Of a stretch of 64,000 bases of DNA, positions 24,232 to 34,516 are shown piece by piece. Under the pieces are notes generated by a model, which did not search any database, had not been told where the DNA came from, and saw only the letters and a program-made list of their open reading frames with translations. The DNA is from Pyrus communis. Its lineage: Eukaryota; Streptophyta; Magnoliopsida; Rosales; Rosaceae. A program made the position numbers and the translations under genes. Numbering within the stretch: position 1 is the first letter of the stretch; each line of letters opens with the position of its first letter. Location of the stretch: positions 10,196,122 through 10,260,121 of the forward strand of contig NC_084803.1 of NCBI RefSeq assembly GCF_963583255.1, read 5' to 3'.

Positions 24232-27097
24232 ATGGCGAGGACAAAGCTTATCCTCATCTGCCAGTCTGGTGGGGAATTCGTTGTAAAGGATGATGGATCC
24301 ATGTCATATACGGGAGGAGATGCACAGGCAATAGATATCAATCATGAAACCCAATTTGATGATCTCAAGTTAAAATTGGCTGAGATGTTGAATTTGGAAT
24401 ATAAATCAGTGATCATGAAGTATTTTCTCCCTGGAAATACACGAACTCTCATCACTTTATCCAATGACAAGTCCCTGAAAAGGATGTATGAATTCCATGG
24501 GAATTTGGTAACTGCTGACGTTTTTGTCCAGGGAAAAGAAGGTTTTGGGGCTGAAGCCTTAAACACACCAAAAAGGTACTTTCTATTGCGACTTCCTTGC
24601 TTTAAAGAAATGATGACATTGTCATATTGCCAATTTTGGCCTCTTTACTATAATTGAAGCATATTGGCTAGTAATTACAGCAATATTGTAAGTTTCTAAG
24701 TTTTTATTGCGTTGATAGTTTAAATTCTCACTTGCAGGGCATGTGGGATGAAAGTGGCTGAATCTGTGAACCCCGTTGCAACCTTCACCACTTCAGCTGC
24801 CACTTTACACGCTAGTCCTCTATCAAAACAACCTGCCTCTAACATGTCTGTCGAAGATTCCATTCCAACTGGTTCCATGTCTGCTACTGCTGATGCAAGT
24901 CCGCACAGCTTGGACATTTTTGATATGAACTGTACCCCTGCTGATACTGTTAAGAAGCGAAGATGCACTGCTGCCTGGAAAATTGGTGCCAATGGTCCTA
25001 CCATTGGTTCTGTCACTGACCATATTTGGGAGAAAAGAAAACGTATGTCCAGGAAGAAGAATATTCCTAGCTGCAACATTGCTACAGAAATTGATGATGT
25101 GGATCAGAGGCAAGATATCCTTCACGGTAAAGATAGTAGTACTAGCAATGACCCTATCCAGGCTACTCTAGTGGAATCAAATGATGCTCCACCTGAACTT
25201 TTACTCAAATTATGGAAAGATGCTATCACTGGGATTGGGCAGGAATTCAACAGTGCTAAAGAATTTCGTGATGCGCTGCAAAAATATGCCATTGCCCATC
25301 GTTTCATGTATAAGTTAAAAAAGAACGATACTAGCCGTGCAAGTGGCAGATGTATAGCCGAAGACTGTTCTTGGAAATTTTTTGCATCTTGGGACATATC
25401 TGTGAAAAAGTTTAGGATAAAGAGTATGACTGAAACACATACATGTGAATCAGAGCTCTCAACATATTATCATCCAAAAGAAGTTGGTTGGTTAGCATTG
25501 TAAAAGATAGATTACTTGAGCGCCCACATCTCAAGCCTAAAGAACTTGCCAACATCATTCGTCAAGGTTTTGGGATTGCTGTGAACTATACTCATGTTTG
25601 GCGTGCAGTTGAGGATGCCAAGGAGAGACTTCTAGGTTCGTATAAAGAGGCATATGACCAGTTACCGAGATTTTGTGAGAAGATGACAGAGGCAAATCCT
25701 GGCAGTAGTATTAAGCTTTTCACTGGTGATGAGAGGAGATTTCAGCACCTATTTGTGTGCTTTCATGCTTCAATACATGGTTTTCAGAATGGTTGTCGCC
25801 CTATTCTTTTTCTTGATGCTGCATCTCTAAAATCAAGATACCATGAGACTTTTTTGGCAGCTACTGCTTTGGATGGAGATGACGGTCTTTTCCCGGTTGC
25901 ATTTGCTATAGTAGACACTAAGAATGATGATAAGTGGCGGTGGTTTTTGGAGCAGTTAAGATCCGTACTCGCAACCTCTCAATCCTTAACTTTTGTCTCG
26001 GATAGAGAGAAGGGACTAAAGAAATCAGTGCTTGAAGTATTTGAGAGTGCCCACCATGGATATTCTATGCACCACCTTCTGCAAAGCTTCAAGAGAAACT
26101 TGAATGGTCCATACCATGGAGACGGGAAGCGTTCGTTGCCAATCTATTTTATGGCTGCTGCCCATGCAATCCGAATTGATGGGTTTAAAACAAGTATTGA
26201 TCAACTTAGACGAGTTTCTGCCCGAGCTTATGCCTGGGTTCAGCAAATCGAACCAGAATGTTGGACAAATGCATTATTTAAAGGTGAGCACTATAACCAT
26301 TTTACATCAGATGTTGCAGAGGCATACATCAAGTGGATAGAGGAAGTGCAGGAGTTACCCATTGTGCCAAAGATTGAAGCACTATGTTCTAAGTTGATGG
26401 AGTTGATAAACACTCGTCGAACAGATTCAAGTAAGTGGCCCACAAAACTTACTCCATCCAGGAGGAAAAACTGCAACGAGAAGCTCGTTGCGCATATGGT
26501 CTTAAAGTCTAGTTTTCATCTGATACACTCTTTGAGGTTCACAAGGATTTGATCAACGTTGTGGATATTAGTAAATGGGACTGTAGTTGTCTGGATTGGA
26601 AGTCAACTGGTCTACCGTGCTGCCATGCTATTGCTGTCTTCAACTGCACTGGTAGGGATGTGTATGATTATTGTTCAAGATACTATAGAGCTGACAAGTA
26701 TCGTTTGACGTATTCTGAATCCATAAACCCTGCATTGGCCCCTTTCGAGGCTTTGGATGGTGAGAAGACTGACGTAGAGGCAGCGCATGTGCTTCCTCCA
26801 TTAATCTCCAAGCAACAAGAAAAGAAAAGCCAGGCCAAGACAAAGAGTGTGTCGGCAAGGACAGTTTTTTGCTCTAGGTGCAAGGATTCAGGGCATAATA
26901 AAAAAACCTGCAAGGAACCCGTAGACGGTCCTTTTTCAAGTATGGAGCTCATAGATGCTCCTATATCAAGCATGGACACCGTAGATGCTCCTTCATCAAG
27001 TATCGTCCCTGTAGATTCCGCTCTGTCAAGTATCGACCATGTAGATGCTTCTTCATCAAGTATAGTTCCCGTAGATCCTCCATCAATTATCTCTTGA
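24232..27097 (+). pseudogene. MUG: Domesticated Mutator transposase, MUSTANG-like with PB1 domain; frameshifted
   Basis: MUSTANG proteins are host proteins derived from Mutator-like transposases. Exon 24232-24572 encodes an N-terminal PB1-type domain (MARTKLILICQSGGEFVVKD, later NDKSLKRMYEFHGNLVTADV). After an intron, the frame reopens at 24739. The MuDR-type zinc region reads GRCIAEDCSWKFFASWDISV. The transposase core has FLDAASLKSRYHETF, FVSDREKGL and DVAEAYIKW, which carry the expected D, D and E. A SWIM finger follows (WDCSCLDWKSTGLPCCHAIA), then a zinc knuckle CSRCKDSGHNKKTC. Breaks: (1) near 25497 the frame stops (GWLAL-stop) and continues as SIVKDRLLERPHLK in another frame, a deletion of about 4 nt; (2) near 26461 one nt is lost before EKLQREARCAYGLKV; (3) a TAG at about 26512 follows LKV. 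No TIRs flank it. An assembly error could explain one break, hardly all three. Confidence 0.85.
26921..27097 (+). repeat. 30-bp imperfect tandem repeats at the MUSTANG-like C-terminus
   Basis: Units begin at 26921, 26951, 26981, 27011 and 27041, with a partial one at 27071. The type unit is GTAGATGCTCCTTCATCAAG plus ten bases. They encode about ten-residue repeats of the form VDAPSSSIVP just after the zinc knuckle. The length is a multiple of three, so copy changes keep frame. Confidence 0.9.
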
Positions 27098-28086
27098 TGT
27101 AATCCTTGAATCATATTATCTTAGATGCTTGTTTGTACCGAATTCATGTATAGTGGTAATCGACATTTTCTGAAATGGTCTATTTAACGAAAAATCACAT
27201 TTTTACACTAAAAAGTCAAATATGGTACTATTCACTTTATCCTTTATTTTGTCCTTATCGTTAAAACTTAAAATTTTCAAGTCGTTTTCATTAGTTTTCT
27301 TTTTGAATTGTCCTGTTCCTGAAATGTGTACTGGCAATTTGCTACAATGAAAAAGTCTTAGGAATCTTGCTGTTCCAGCAAAAGCATATGGCCTTTGTTA
27401 TTTCTTTTTCCGCTCCGGAGGATAACCGGGTGAAATACCGCCATATCTCTGTCTCCCGCATCACATGACTTTGCGTAAAATATAATCGATCACCCGTTAC
27501 ATGTGAACACATCATCGGCTTTCCAAGCCATTTATACCGAGAGAAATGACATCAACTAGAATTTGTACATTACTCACAAAGCTTGCTTCCTCTTAACTTC
27601 TAGGGCATTAAAAACAGTCATTAGCTACTGAATACAAACTACACTTTAACATCAAAGTCCAAACCGAGAGTTTTCATCTGTCTATGCTTAAGAAAGCTTC
27701 CGACGAACCATCGGTGATTCTTTTATCAAGTAATCAGTATTAGGCTATCAATGGAGTCAAGTTAAAAACTTTACAACCAACTTATGCCCACTCGAACCTT
27801 GAACGTTTGAACCTTGGGCACGCACAATGGACAAAATTAGGTTGCAGCGTCTGTCCTCTAACTTGTTTTGTGCTCGAAGCAGAGCCTTCATGAAATCATG
27901 GCTGCATAAGTTGCCACGGAGTTCAAACTTCATTTATTCTGGGGTGGATGGCAGGCAGGCCTATATTTATTGGTTTCAATAGGACTCCTTGCGAGCGTTG
28001 TTGTTGAAGACAGGTGTTCGCAAGAAAGTACAGTTTCCGCCTCAAAGGTTTCCGATATAAAAACCCAAATACTGTTCTCACCAACG
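27098..28086. other. Intergenic with MITE remnant
   Basis: 27185-27312 (AACGAAAAATCACATTTTTA through CATTAGTTTTCT) matches the MITE at 30449-30602, with its left part missing. The remainder to 28086 shows no gene. Confidence 0.6.
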
Positions 28087-29712
28087 CTACTCTCTTGAAT
28101 CTTCAACCTTGGGCAATAATCCTGCGCACAATGGGCAGTGGGGGTCGTTTCTATCTTCAAAACTTGTTTTCTGCTCCAAACAATCTGCATGGTAAAGATG
28201 GCCGCAAACTAAAACTGCAACAACAGAGACTTCAGTCGAAGACAGCGTGCTGCCGAGAAAGAAAGGTTTACGCCTAAACAGCTTGTCACAAATCCCACAT
28301 ACCATCTTCCCTGGATCTGGTGATACAGCATCCGTTGCCAAGAACCTAGATCTAATTCTGGCTGGCCAAAGAAAAGGCTTTTCCTTGGTTTCTGGGGAGA
28401 AATTGAAATAAGTAAAGTCAATTCAGCGAAAAAAGATCCGACAGCATTCTTTGAGAAAAGTCATGCTCAAGGAAATAATCAGAGAATCGAACATATAGTC
28501 ATCCAACTACAAAAGAAGTAAATTCCTATACTCCTATCCGACGACATAGGAAATAATACTAAAAAACATAAGCTGGCTACATATGCCCCATTCATCCATG
28601 TAGCATACAAGAGTTCTCGTTGTCTTCATCTTCCATAAAAACTAAAAACCTCATGAAGATACTTTGAAGTTGAACAAAATAAGGAGAAGAAAAGGGGGCA
28701 ATACAAAATAAAACCTGAATGACGTCTGGACTCGGAGCTGGATTGAGTAGCCAACTTATAGGAGAGTTTATCGTCATGCAAGGGCACTCCTTTTCCGCGA
28801 GAAGTTGATGTGTTAGCAAGATTGCCTGAGTTACGTCGAGAGTATTGATGCGCATAGTGATGACGTGAGCGTTTAAGGAACATTGATCGCCCAAGGCTTG
28901 GATGATGCTGTGTAACAGAAGGGTATGGATTTAGTAGCTTCAAACAAAGATCAAAATAGAAATAACTGTTTCTCCCAATACATGAAATAGGAAGAAATGT
29001 AAACACAGTTGCAAAATGTCGATCAAAAGGGGTTCATTAAAGCTACAAATTCATCAAAAACTCAGTTTACAACGTCGATGAAACACGAAACACGAATAAG
29101 AAAGGAAGGAACAGCTAACCTCTTGTGTTAATAAATCCATTCCAGAAGAACGTGGCATGGTATCTGCAATATCCCAAAAGACAAAACCAACAAATAAATA
29201 CATGGCATTAAAAATTCACTTAAATAGTTTTCCAAAACAATCAAATTCGCTATTTTTCGATCGAATCTTTTGTTCTGACGCTCTAAATGCCAACAAAACA
29301 CGCACAAAATAGGCAAAAAATTGAACTTAAATTCCAATTCCGGCTTTTTTTTCCTAAAATATTCAACTAAGAAAACAAAAACAAGTAATTGATCAACCAA
29401 CAAACAAATAATCATACCAAATGGGAAAGTAAAATAACAAAGAAACCCAATAATTTTGTAACATTTGGATAAAAGGATTATCATAACCACACCAAATTTT
29501 GGGTTTTATAAACAAATAACAAAGGTGGAGTCTTTTCATAATTCAGTGATTGCCCTTCAAAAAAGTTGATTTCTTTTGATTAAATTTCTTTGTTTCATCG
29601 CATTTTTATGAAAAATTGGGAAGAAAAAAAAAAAAAAAGATTAATTACCCGAAGAATGAGGAGAGAAAGATGGAGGGCTGTGATCATCAAAGGGGAGCTT
29701 CCTCTTGCTCAT
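28087..29712 (-). CDS. Small RING-H2 zinc-finger protein (putative E3 ubiquitin ligase)
   Basis: Four exons: 29649-29712, 29120-29163, 28715-28907 and 28087-28391. Phase is kept and the protein is 201 aa. The N-terminal half is low-complexity and basic, rich in Ser, Arg and His ([20 protein letters not shown], later [18 protein letters not shown]). The C-terminal RING begins near residue 132: CGIC, a long first loop, CGHLYHADC, then CPLC close to the end (VEDSRE). The Cys/His spacing is C3H2C3 (RING-H2), with an unusually long gap between the second and third zinc ligands. RING proteins generally bind E2 enzymes; no substrate can be inferred. The start is the only ATG preceding a compatible donor. 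Confidence 0.85.
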
Positions 29713-30206
29713 AGCAATTGATTGATCAGATGAAGGAAAAGATTCTGCGTTGGGGTTTTAGTTCGATCTGTGGCTTTGCGGTCTCAGCGGACAAACACTC
29801 TTGCTTTTCTTCTCCAACTCAAACGCACGGTCACCAAATGTAAAGCAAATGCAATCGAACCAACCCCGTGAGCGAGAGAGTTTGTGTGTTTCGGCAGCTT
29901 CCGGTGTGGTGAGAGGTTAAGTGATGAAGGGAATACATGCACTGCAGAACCCAACCCACATTTCTTCCTTAATGACCACTTTAATCCTTCCAATCATTTG
30001 CCATTTCTCAAAGGAATAAAGGATAAGAAAATTAAGAAAATTTTATAATGCAGAGTGTGACAACAAAACTACGCTATCACAATACGGATACTCATAATTA
30101 GGTATTGAAATTTGTACAATACTTTATGTTATTTTTGTAAATCCTTGTTTATAATACGGATAATCATAATAAGATTTGCAACCCCATCATTAATCTCGTG
30201 TTTTTT
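29713..30206. other. Promoter/intergenic of the RING gene
   Basis: CT/GA-mixed leader near 29760-29900, then AT-rich DNA. No gene seen. Confidence 0.45.
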
Positions 30207-30720
30207 AGATTACTATCCACATTGTTAGGCGATATAACCATAAAACTATAAATCTCACTTTGCAGCGTTTAATAGAACTTGACAAAAACAATTCTTGGTT
30301 GCTTTTTTTTAAGAACATGAAATGCTAATTCACAATAATATTTAGATTATTATTTTTGTGGGTGTAAAAAGAGGTCAAGGGAAAATTATAGGTTCAAACT
30401 CGATATCTAAATTGCAATGGTGGTTGAAGGCCCAAGGGTAGATCGAATGAAGTTTTAACGAAAAACTTACGGTACTGTTTACTTTAATAAAAAAATCACA
30501 TTTTTACATTAAAAAACCAATCATGATACTATTCACTTTACGCTTTATTTTGTTCTTATCATTAAAATTCAAATTTTTCAAACTCTTTTCATTAGTTTTC
30601 CTTAGATCGAATCCTCGAAACTGAAGCCTCCATCATCAGCCTAAGTGGACTTCATAGGTTGAATGAAGACCAACACAAATGTGGTATCCGACGTACTACA
30701 TGCACCTTGCATTTCTTTCG
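30207..30720. repeat. Repeated segment A, copy 1
   Basis: Begins TTACTATCCACATTGTTAGG and is closely similar in order and orientation to 43434-43900, about 13.2 kb away. It contains a MITE (30449-30602) that the other copy lacks. Either a dispersed element family or a remnant of a tandem duplication. Confidence 0.85.
30449..30602. mobile_element. MITE with 10-bp identical flanking repeat
   Basis: Starts GAAGTTTTAACGAAAA and ends CATTAGTTTTCCT. It is flanked by TAGATCGAAT at 30439-30448 and 30603-30612. The second copy of the surrounding segment (around 43800) lacks it, so the empty site is visible. A related 5'-deleted copy lies at 27185-27312. Confidence 0.8.
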
Positions 30721-30749
30721 TGTGGTGATATTTGACACACTAAAAATTA

Positions 30750-31960
30750 GGATAAATTACATAAACTACCTCAACTATTAGACCAGTGACAGTTTCATAC
30801 TTTATCTTTAAAAAATGTCAATATCATACTTTATCTTACGATTTTGTTACAATTTCATACCTTTCGTCAATTTGCCTGTCAATCTTCCGTTAAATAGTGA
30901 TGTGGCTTAACACGTGACTCACTTTCTATTAAAAAATTAATAAAATATTAAAAACTAAAAAAATAAAATCTTTTTTTTTTTTTTTTCATGGGAGACCCAC
31001 CCCTTATCTCCCTCACCTTTTTTTCCCCATCCACCCGTGTTCCCCCCAACATACCTTCAACGCCAAAAACCAGATACCCCCCTTCCGCCGCCGCCACCCT
31101 CTCTTCCTTCATCTCCATCTCCCTCCCATGGCGCTCATCCCCCTCCCCCTCTTCCTACATACCCATCACCCTCACCAAATTAATCCCCGTAAATACCCCA
31201 ATTCCACCAAAACCTTAACCCTAAATTTTGAATAATGCTTCTGCATCTCCCCCAAGCGAATGGGCTGTGACATAAAGGAGCGCGAGCAAGTTGAGGGCGC
31301 GGGTCTGTAATATTTTCGAAGGGAGTGCAAATTTTTCTTTGAGATTGCAGCTTAGCGGGTGTTGTGCAGGTCTTCGGTGGGTGGCTGTAGCTGAGTTGCT
31401 GAGACGGGTTTATGCAGGGGTGGCTGCAAGTAGGAACTTTGGTGGTGGAGGGAGCTGAGAACGTTGTCGATTTGCAGGCATTTGGGTGTCGGGAAGTCGT
31501 CGAAAGAATTTGAAGTTTTGGGTTTTGATGGCGGGCTTGAGCGTTGGAGGTTGAAGGGAATGGCTGCTTTGATTTCCAAGACGCAGCAAGTTCAAAGCTT
31601 GCTATGATTTTGGGTTGAAGGTTGCAGAGATTGCTAAGGGGTGGGGGGTTGAAGGTTGCAGAGATTTGGGGGAAAGGGACACAGGTGGATGGGAAGAAAG
31701 GCGTGAGGGGGGATAAGGGGTGGGTCCCCCATGCAAAAAAAAAAAAAAAATTTAGTTTTTAATATTTTATTAATTTTTAATAAAAAGTGGGCCACATGAT
31801 AAGCCGCATCACTATTTAACAGAAGATTAACAGACAAACTAACGGAATATATGAAATTATAACAAAAACATAAGATGAGGTATGACATTGACATTTTTTA
31901 AAGATTGGGTATGAAACTGTCATTGGTCCAATAATTGAGGTAGTTTAATATAATTTACCC
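30750..31960. mobile_element. Foldback/MULE-like non-autonomous element, family 1 copy A
   Basis: The left end GGATAAATTACATAAACTAC and right end (reverse complement GGGTAAATTATATTAAACTA) start inverted arms of about 300 bp. The arms include a GGGAGACCCACCCCTTATC segment next to poly(T)/poly(A). Flanking repeat: TAAAAATTA (30741-30749) versus TAAAAATTC (31961-31969), 8 of 9 bases. The interior is low-complexity (Pro/Ser-type reading on one strand) without transposase. Related to 62846-63885. Confidence 0.82.
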
Positions 31961-31984
31961 TAAAAATTCTGTTGTGTTTTCAAA

Positions 31985-32170
31985 AGTTTGTAATTACTCA
32001 AATCTAATAAAAGCCTTGTTTGTGGATGGATTTTACAAGCAATACTTGTTTGGGCTCCGCGTGGCATATGATAGAAGATCAAAGAGGAACTTCTACGACT
32101 TTCCACATAAGCACTTCTAAAAATTCCCTTTGACTTGACTACCTCACTTATGATTCCGCTTGTCCGGAAG
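31985..32170. repeat. Repeated segment B, copy 1
   Basis: Similar to about 44130-44324: shared words include GAAGATCAAAGAGGAACTT and CGACTTTCCACATAAGCACT, then TGTCCGGAA. It continues segment A after the foldback insertion. Confidence 0.8.
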
Positions 32171-32330
32171 GTTAGCGCTAGGAAAATTACATTTATAGAT
32201 TAAATTTGTAAACTAAATGATGTATCACTAATAAGAAATAAGTAAGTTAATCAACGCTTAAGTAATAATCTGATCATCAACTTCTATGTCATTTTGGTTA
32301 TAAAATCTAATCTCCCTAGCATTATCACAT
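32171..32330. mobile_element. Short MITE-family copy
   Basis: Ends resemble inverted repeats (GCTAGG...AAATTACA / TAATCTCCCTAGC). The interior words AACTAAATGATGTAT and ATCAACTTCTATGTCATTT are shared with the copies at 33701-33871 and 43633-43772. Boundaries are approximate. Confidence 0.55.
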
Positions 32331-32639
32331 CATGTGTAGTAATCTAAACAGCTCTTTAGAGCATCTTCAAAGGAAATGCCAAAATGTACACATTAGCTAT
32401 AACAGTAAAAAAAGACCACACTAATATTCTTCAACTGAAGTGTCAAATCCTATATGGCGATGATATGGATTAGCAGCAAAAGAGGTTGCTATCAAATTTG
32501 ACAGCAGCTTCAAAATTTTTTTATTAATTATTAAATGTATTTAATTAGTTTAATCATTTATTATAATTAATGTTAAGTTGACCGATACAATAATTTAATT
32601 AGTTTAATAATTTATTTTATAAAATAATAATTTAATTTG

Positions 32640-33530
32640 ACATATCGGATACCCATACCCATAACCGTGTACCCATTTATTCATAACCGTTTACCCATTT
32701 AACCATAACCATTTACCCATTTTTGAACCCGTTTATCCTTTTTTTACCTATTTACCCATTTTCACCCGTTTACATGTTTTTCGTTTTCTGACAAGTAAAC
32801 ACTGTTATAGGTACATTTTAGCATGCATTTCCCTACATTAATCATTTAAGTCCTCATACAATTCCAATAATTGAAATAATAGTTTATGAAGACATTTTTC
32901 TGCTGTACCCAAGCAAGTCTTTGATTATAATCTATATGATTACAAAGTAAAGCTTCTAAAAACAAAAAGTAGTCATTATCTTTAATACTAGATGATTCAA
33001 AGCTCCAATATATTATGAAACTAAATACTTTTAAACACTAATGCTTTAGTATGAAATCGGAAGGGTAAAACGCACCTTGGGCGAGGAGAGAGTGATGAGC
33101 GGTGGAGATGAGAAAGAGATGAGTGGCGAGAAGAGAGAGATAAGCGGCGTAGATGAAAGAGTGGGCGGCGGAGATGGGAAAGGGCAGCAAGGAGGGATAT
33201 ATGAGCGGGGGACGGGATGTTTGAGACTCTGAGTGTGGCGGAAATATTGAAAATTTAGGGTTTTTAATTTTTTTTTTTTAATTTTACATATATTAAATTA
33301 AATAGGAAAATGGATACCCGTATAACCGCGGGTAATACCCCATAACCAATGGATACCCATTATAATCGTGGGTAATACCCATAACCGCCCATTTAAATTT
33401 CACGGATAAACAGTTATACCCATAACCGTTTGTTCGTCTAAACAGTTATCCATAACCGTAACCGTGAACTTTAAATGGGCGGGTAACCGCGGTTACCTAA
33501 ACCCATGGGTATTTTGCCCATCCCTAACTG
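32640..33530. mobile_element. hAT-like non-autonomous DNA element end with subterminal repeats
   Basis: Many copies of ACCCATAACCG / TTTACCCATT at 32640-32780 and of ATAACCG / GGGTAATACCC at 33310-33500. The right side finishes CCCATGGGTATTTTGCCCATCCCTAA, typical of hAT-type termini that begin TAGGGATGGGCAA on the other strand. Between them, 33085-33240 is purine-rich (GATGAGCGGTGGAGATGAG-like repeats). The matching left terminus was not found, so this is a truncated or rearranged copy. Confidence 0.5.
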
Positions 33531-33700
33531 CAACGAAAAGTCTCCAACGATTTCTAAGTAGACAAGTTTCCAATGATGCCTCGGGTGCAATAGCTATTGA
33601 AGTGTTATTTGAGACCACATAACCTTGTCTGAAGTTGCAAGATTGGCATGGGAAGAGCCTTGCTCCTTGCTCTTATGTGCAAGTTTGTATTTTGACTTAT

Positions 33701-33871
33701 GGGTAATGTTAGAGAGGTAAAATTTGTAGACAAAATTTATAAACTAAATGATGTGTTACCAATAGGAATGAACACGTTTATTAATGCTTAACTAATACTC
33801 CAATCGTTAATTTCCACATCATTTCGTTAAATAAATTTTATCTACAAATTTAGTCTCCCAACAATATCCTT
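33701..33871. mobile_element. Short MITE-family copy
   Basis: Starts GGGTAATGTTAGAGAGGTAA and ends ACAAATTTAGTCTCCCAACA. Related to 32171-32330 and 43633-43772 through the interior words AACTAAATGATGTG and TTAATTTCCACATCATTT. Confidence 0.6.
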
Positions 33872-34516
33872 AGGCTTATAAAATCTCCAACATAATGGGT
33901 GCTAATTCAAAATCACCTAAATTTATAGAATGAGGATCCTCTTTGTCAGGATCCTGGAGATCCTCAAATTGTGTATGTTCATTGTACATCGTGCGGTAAA
34001 AAATCATTTTGAATACTTTTGTTTTAAATTAAATATAAATAGTACCTGATGAAAATTGACTGTACAATATACGATGAACCGACAAGATTTAAGTATTCCC
34101 ATAATCCTTATAAAAATGATCTGGAGAGGATCCTTCTGGGAATTTATATTCAATTAGTCGACCACAAAAAAATAGTTAACTCACATGTAGTGTTTAATTT
34201 CTCTAGGAACACATGTATAATTAAATAGTAAAAACAGTACCTAGAAGTGATTGAATAACAACACAAGCTGCCAACTGTTCAACTTCTTTCTTGCTTTTTC
34301 CAACATCCCCAGTATAAATTTTGAGATGTTCTGCGACGCATCACTGCAGTAAAGTCTTTGGAGGATATAATGATCGGCAATGAGAGAACAGAGAAAATAT
34401 GCGAGGTTAAGTTGCAAAATATCAGGTAAACAGTTTATCGAAACATCTAAATTTCTCAAAATTGTTACACATCTTAATCAAAATACTAATTTTTTTCTTA
34501 ATATTCATTCACTTAG

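Noticed and set aside
30988..31579. Pro/Ser-rich frames inside the foldback element
   Set aside because: Low-complexity interior of a non-autonomous element; both arms give similar peptides by inversion.
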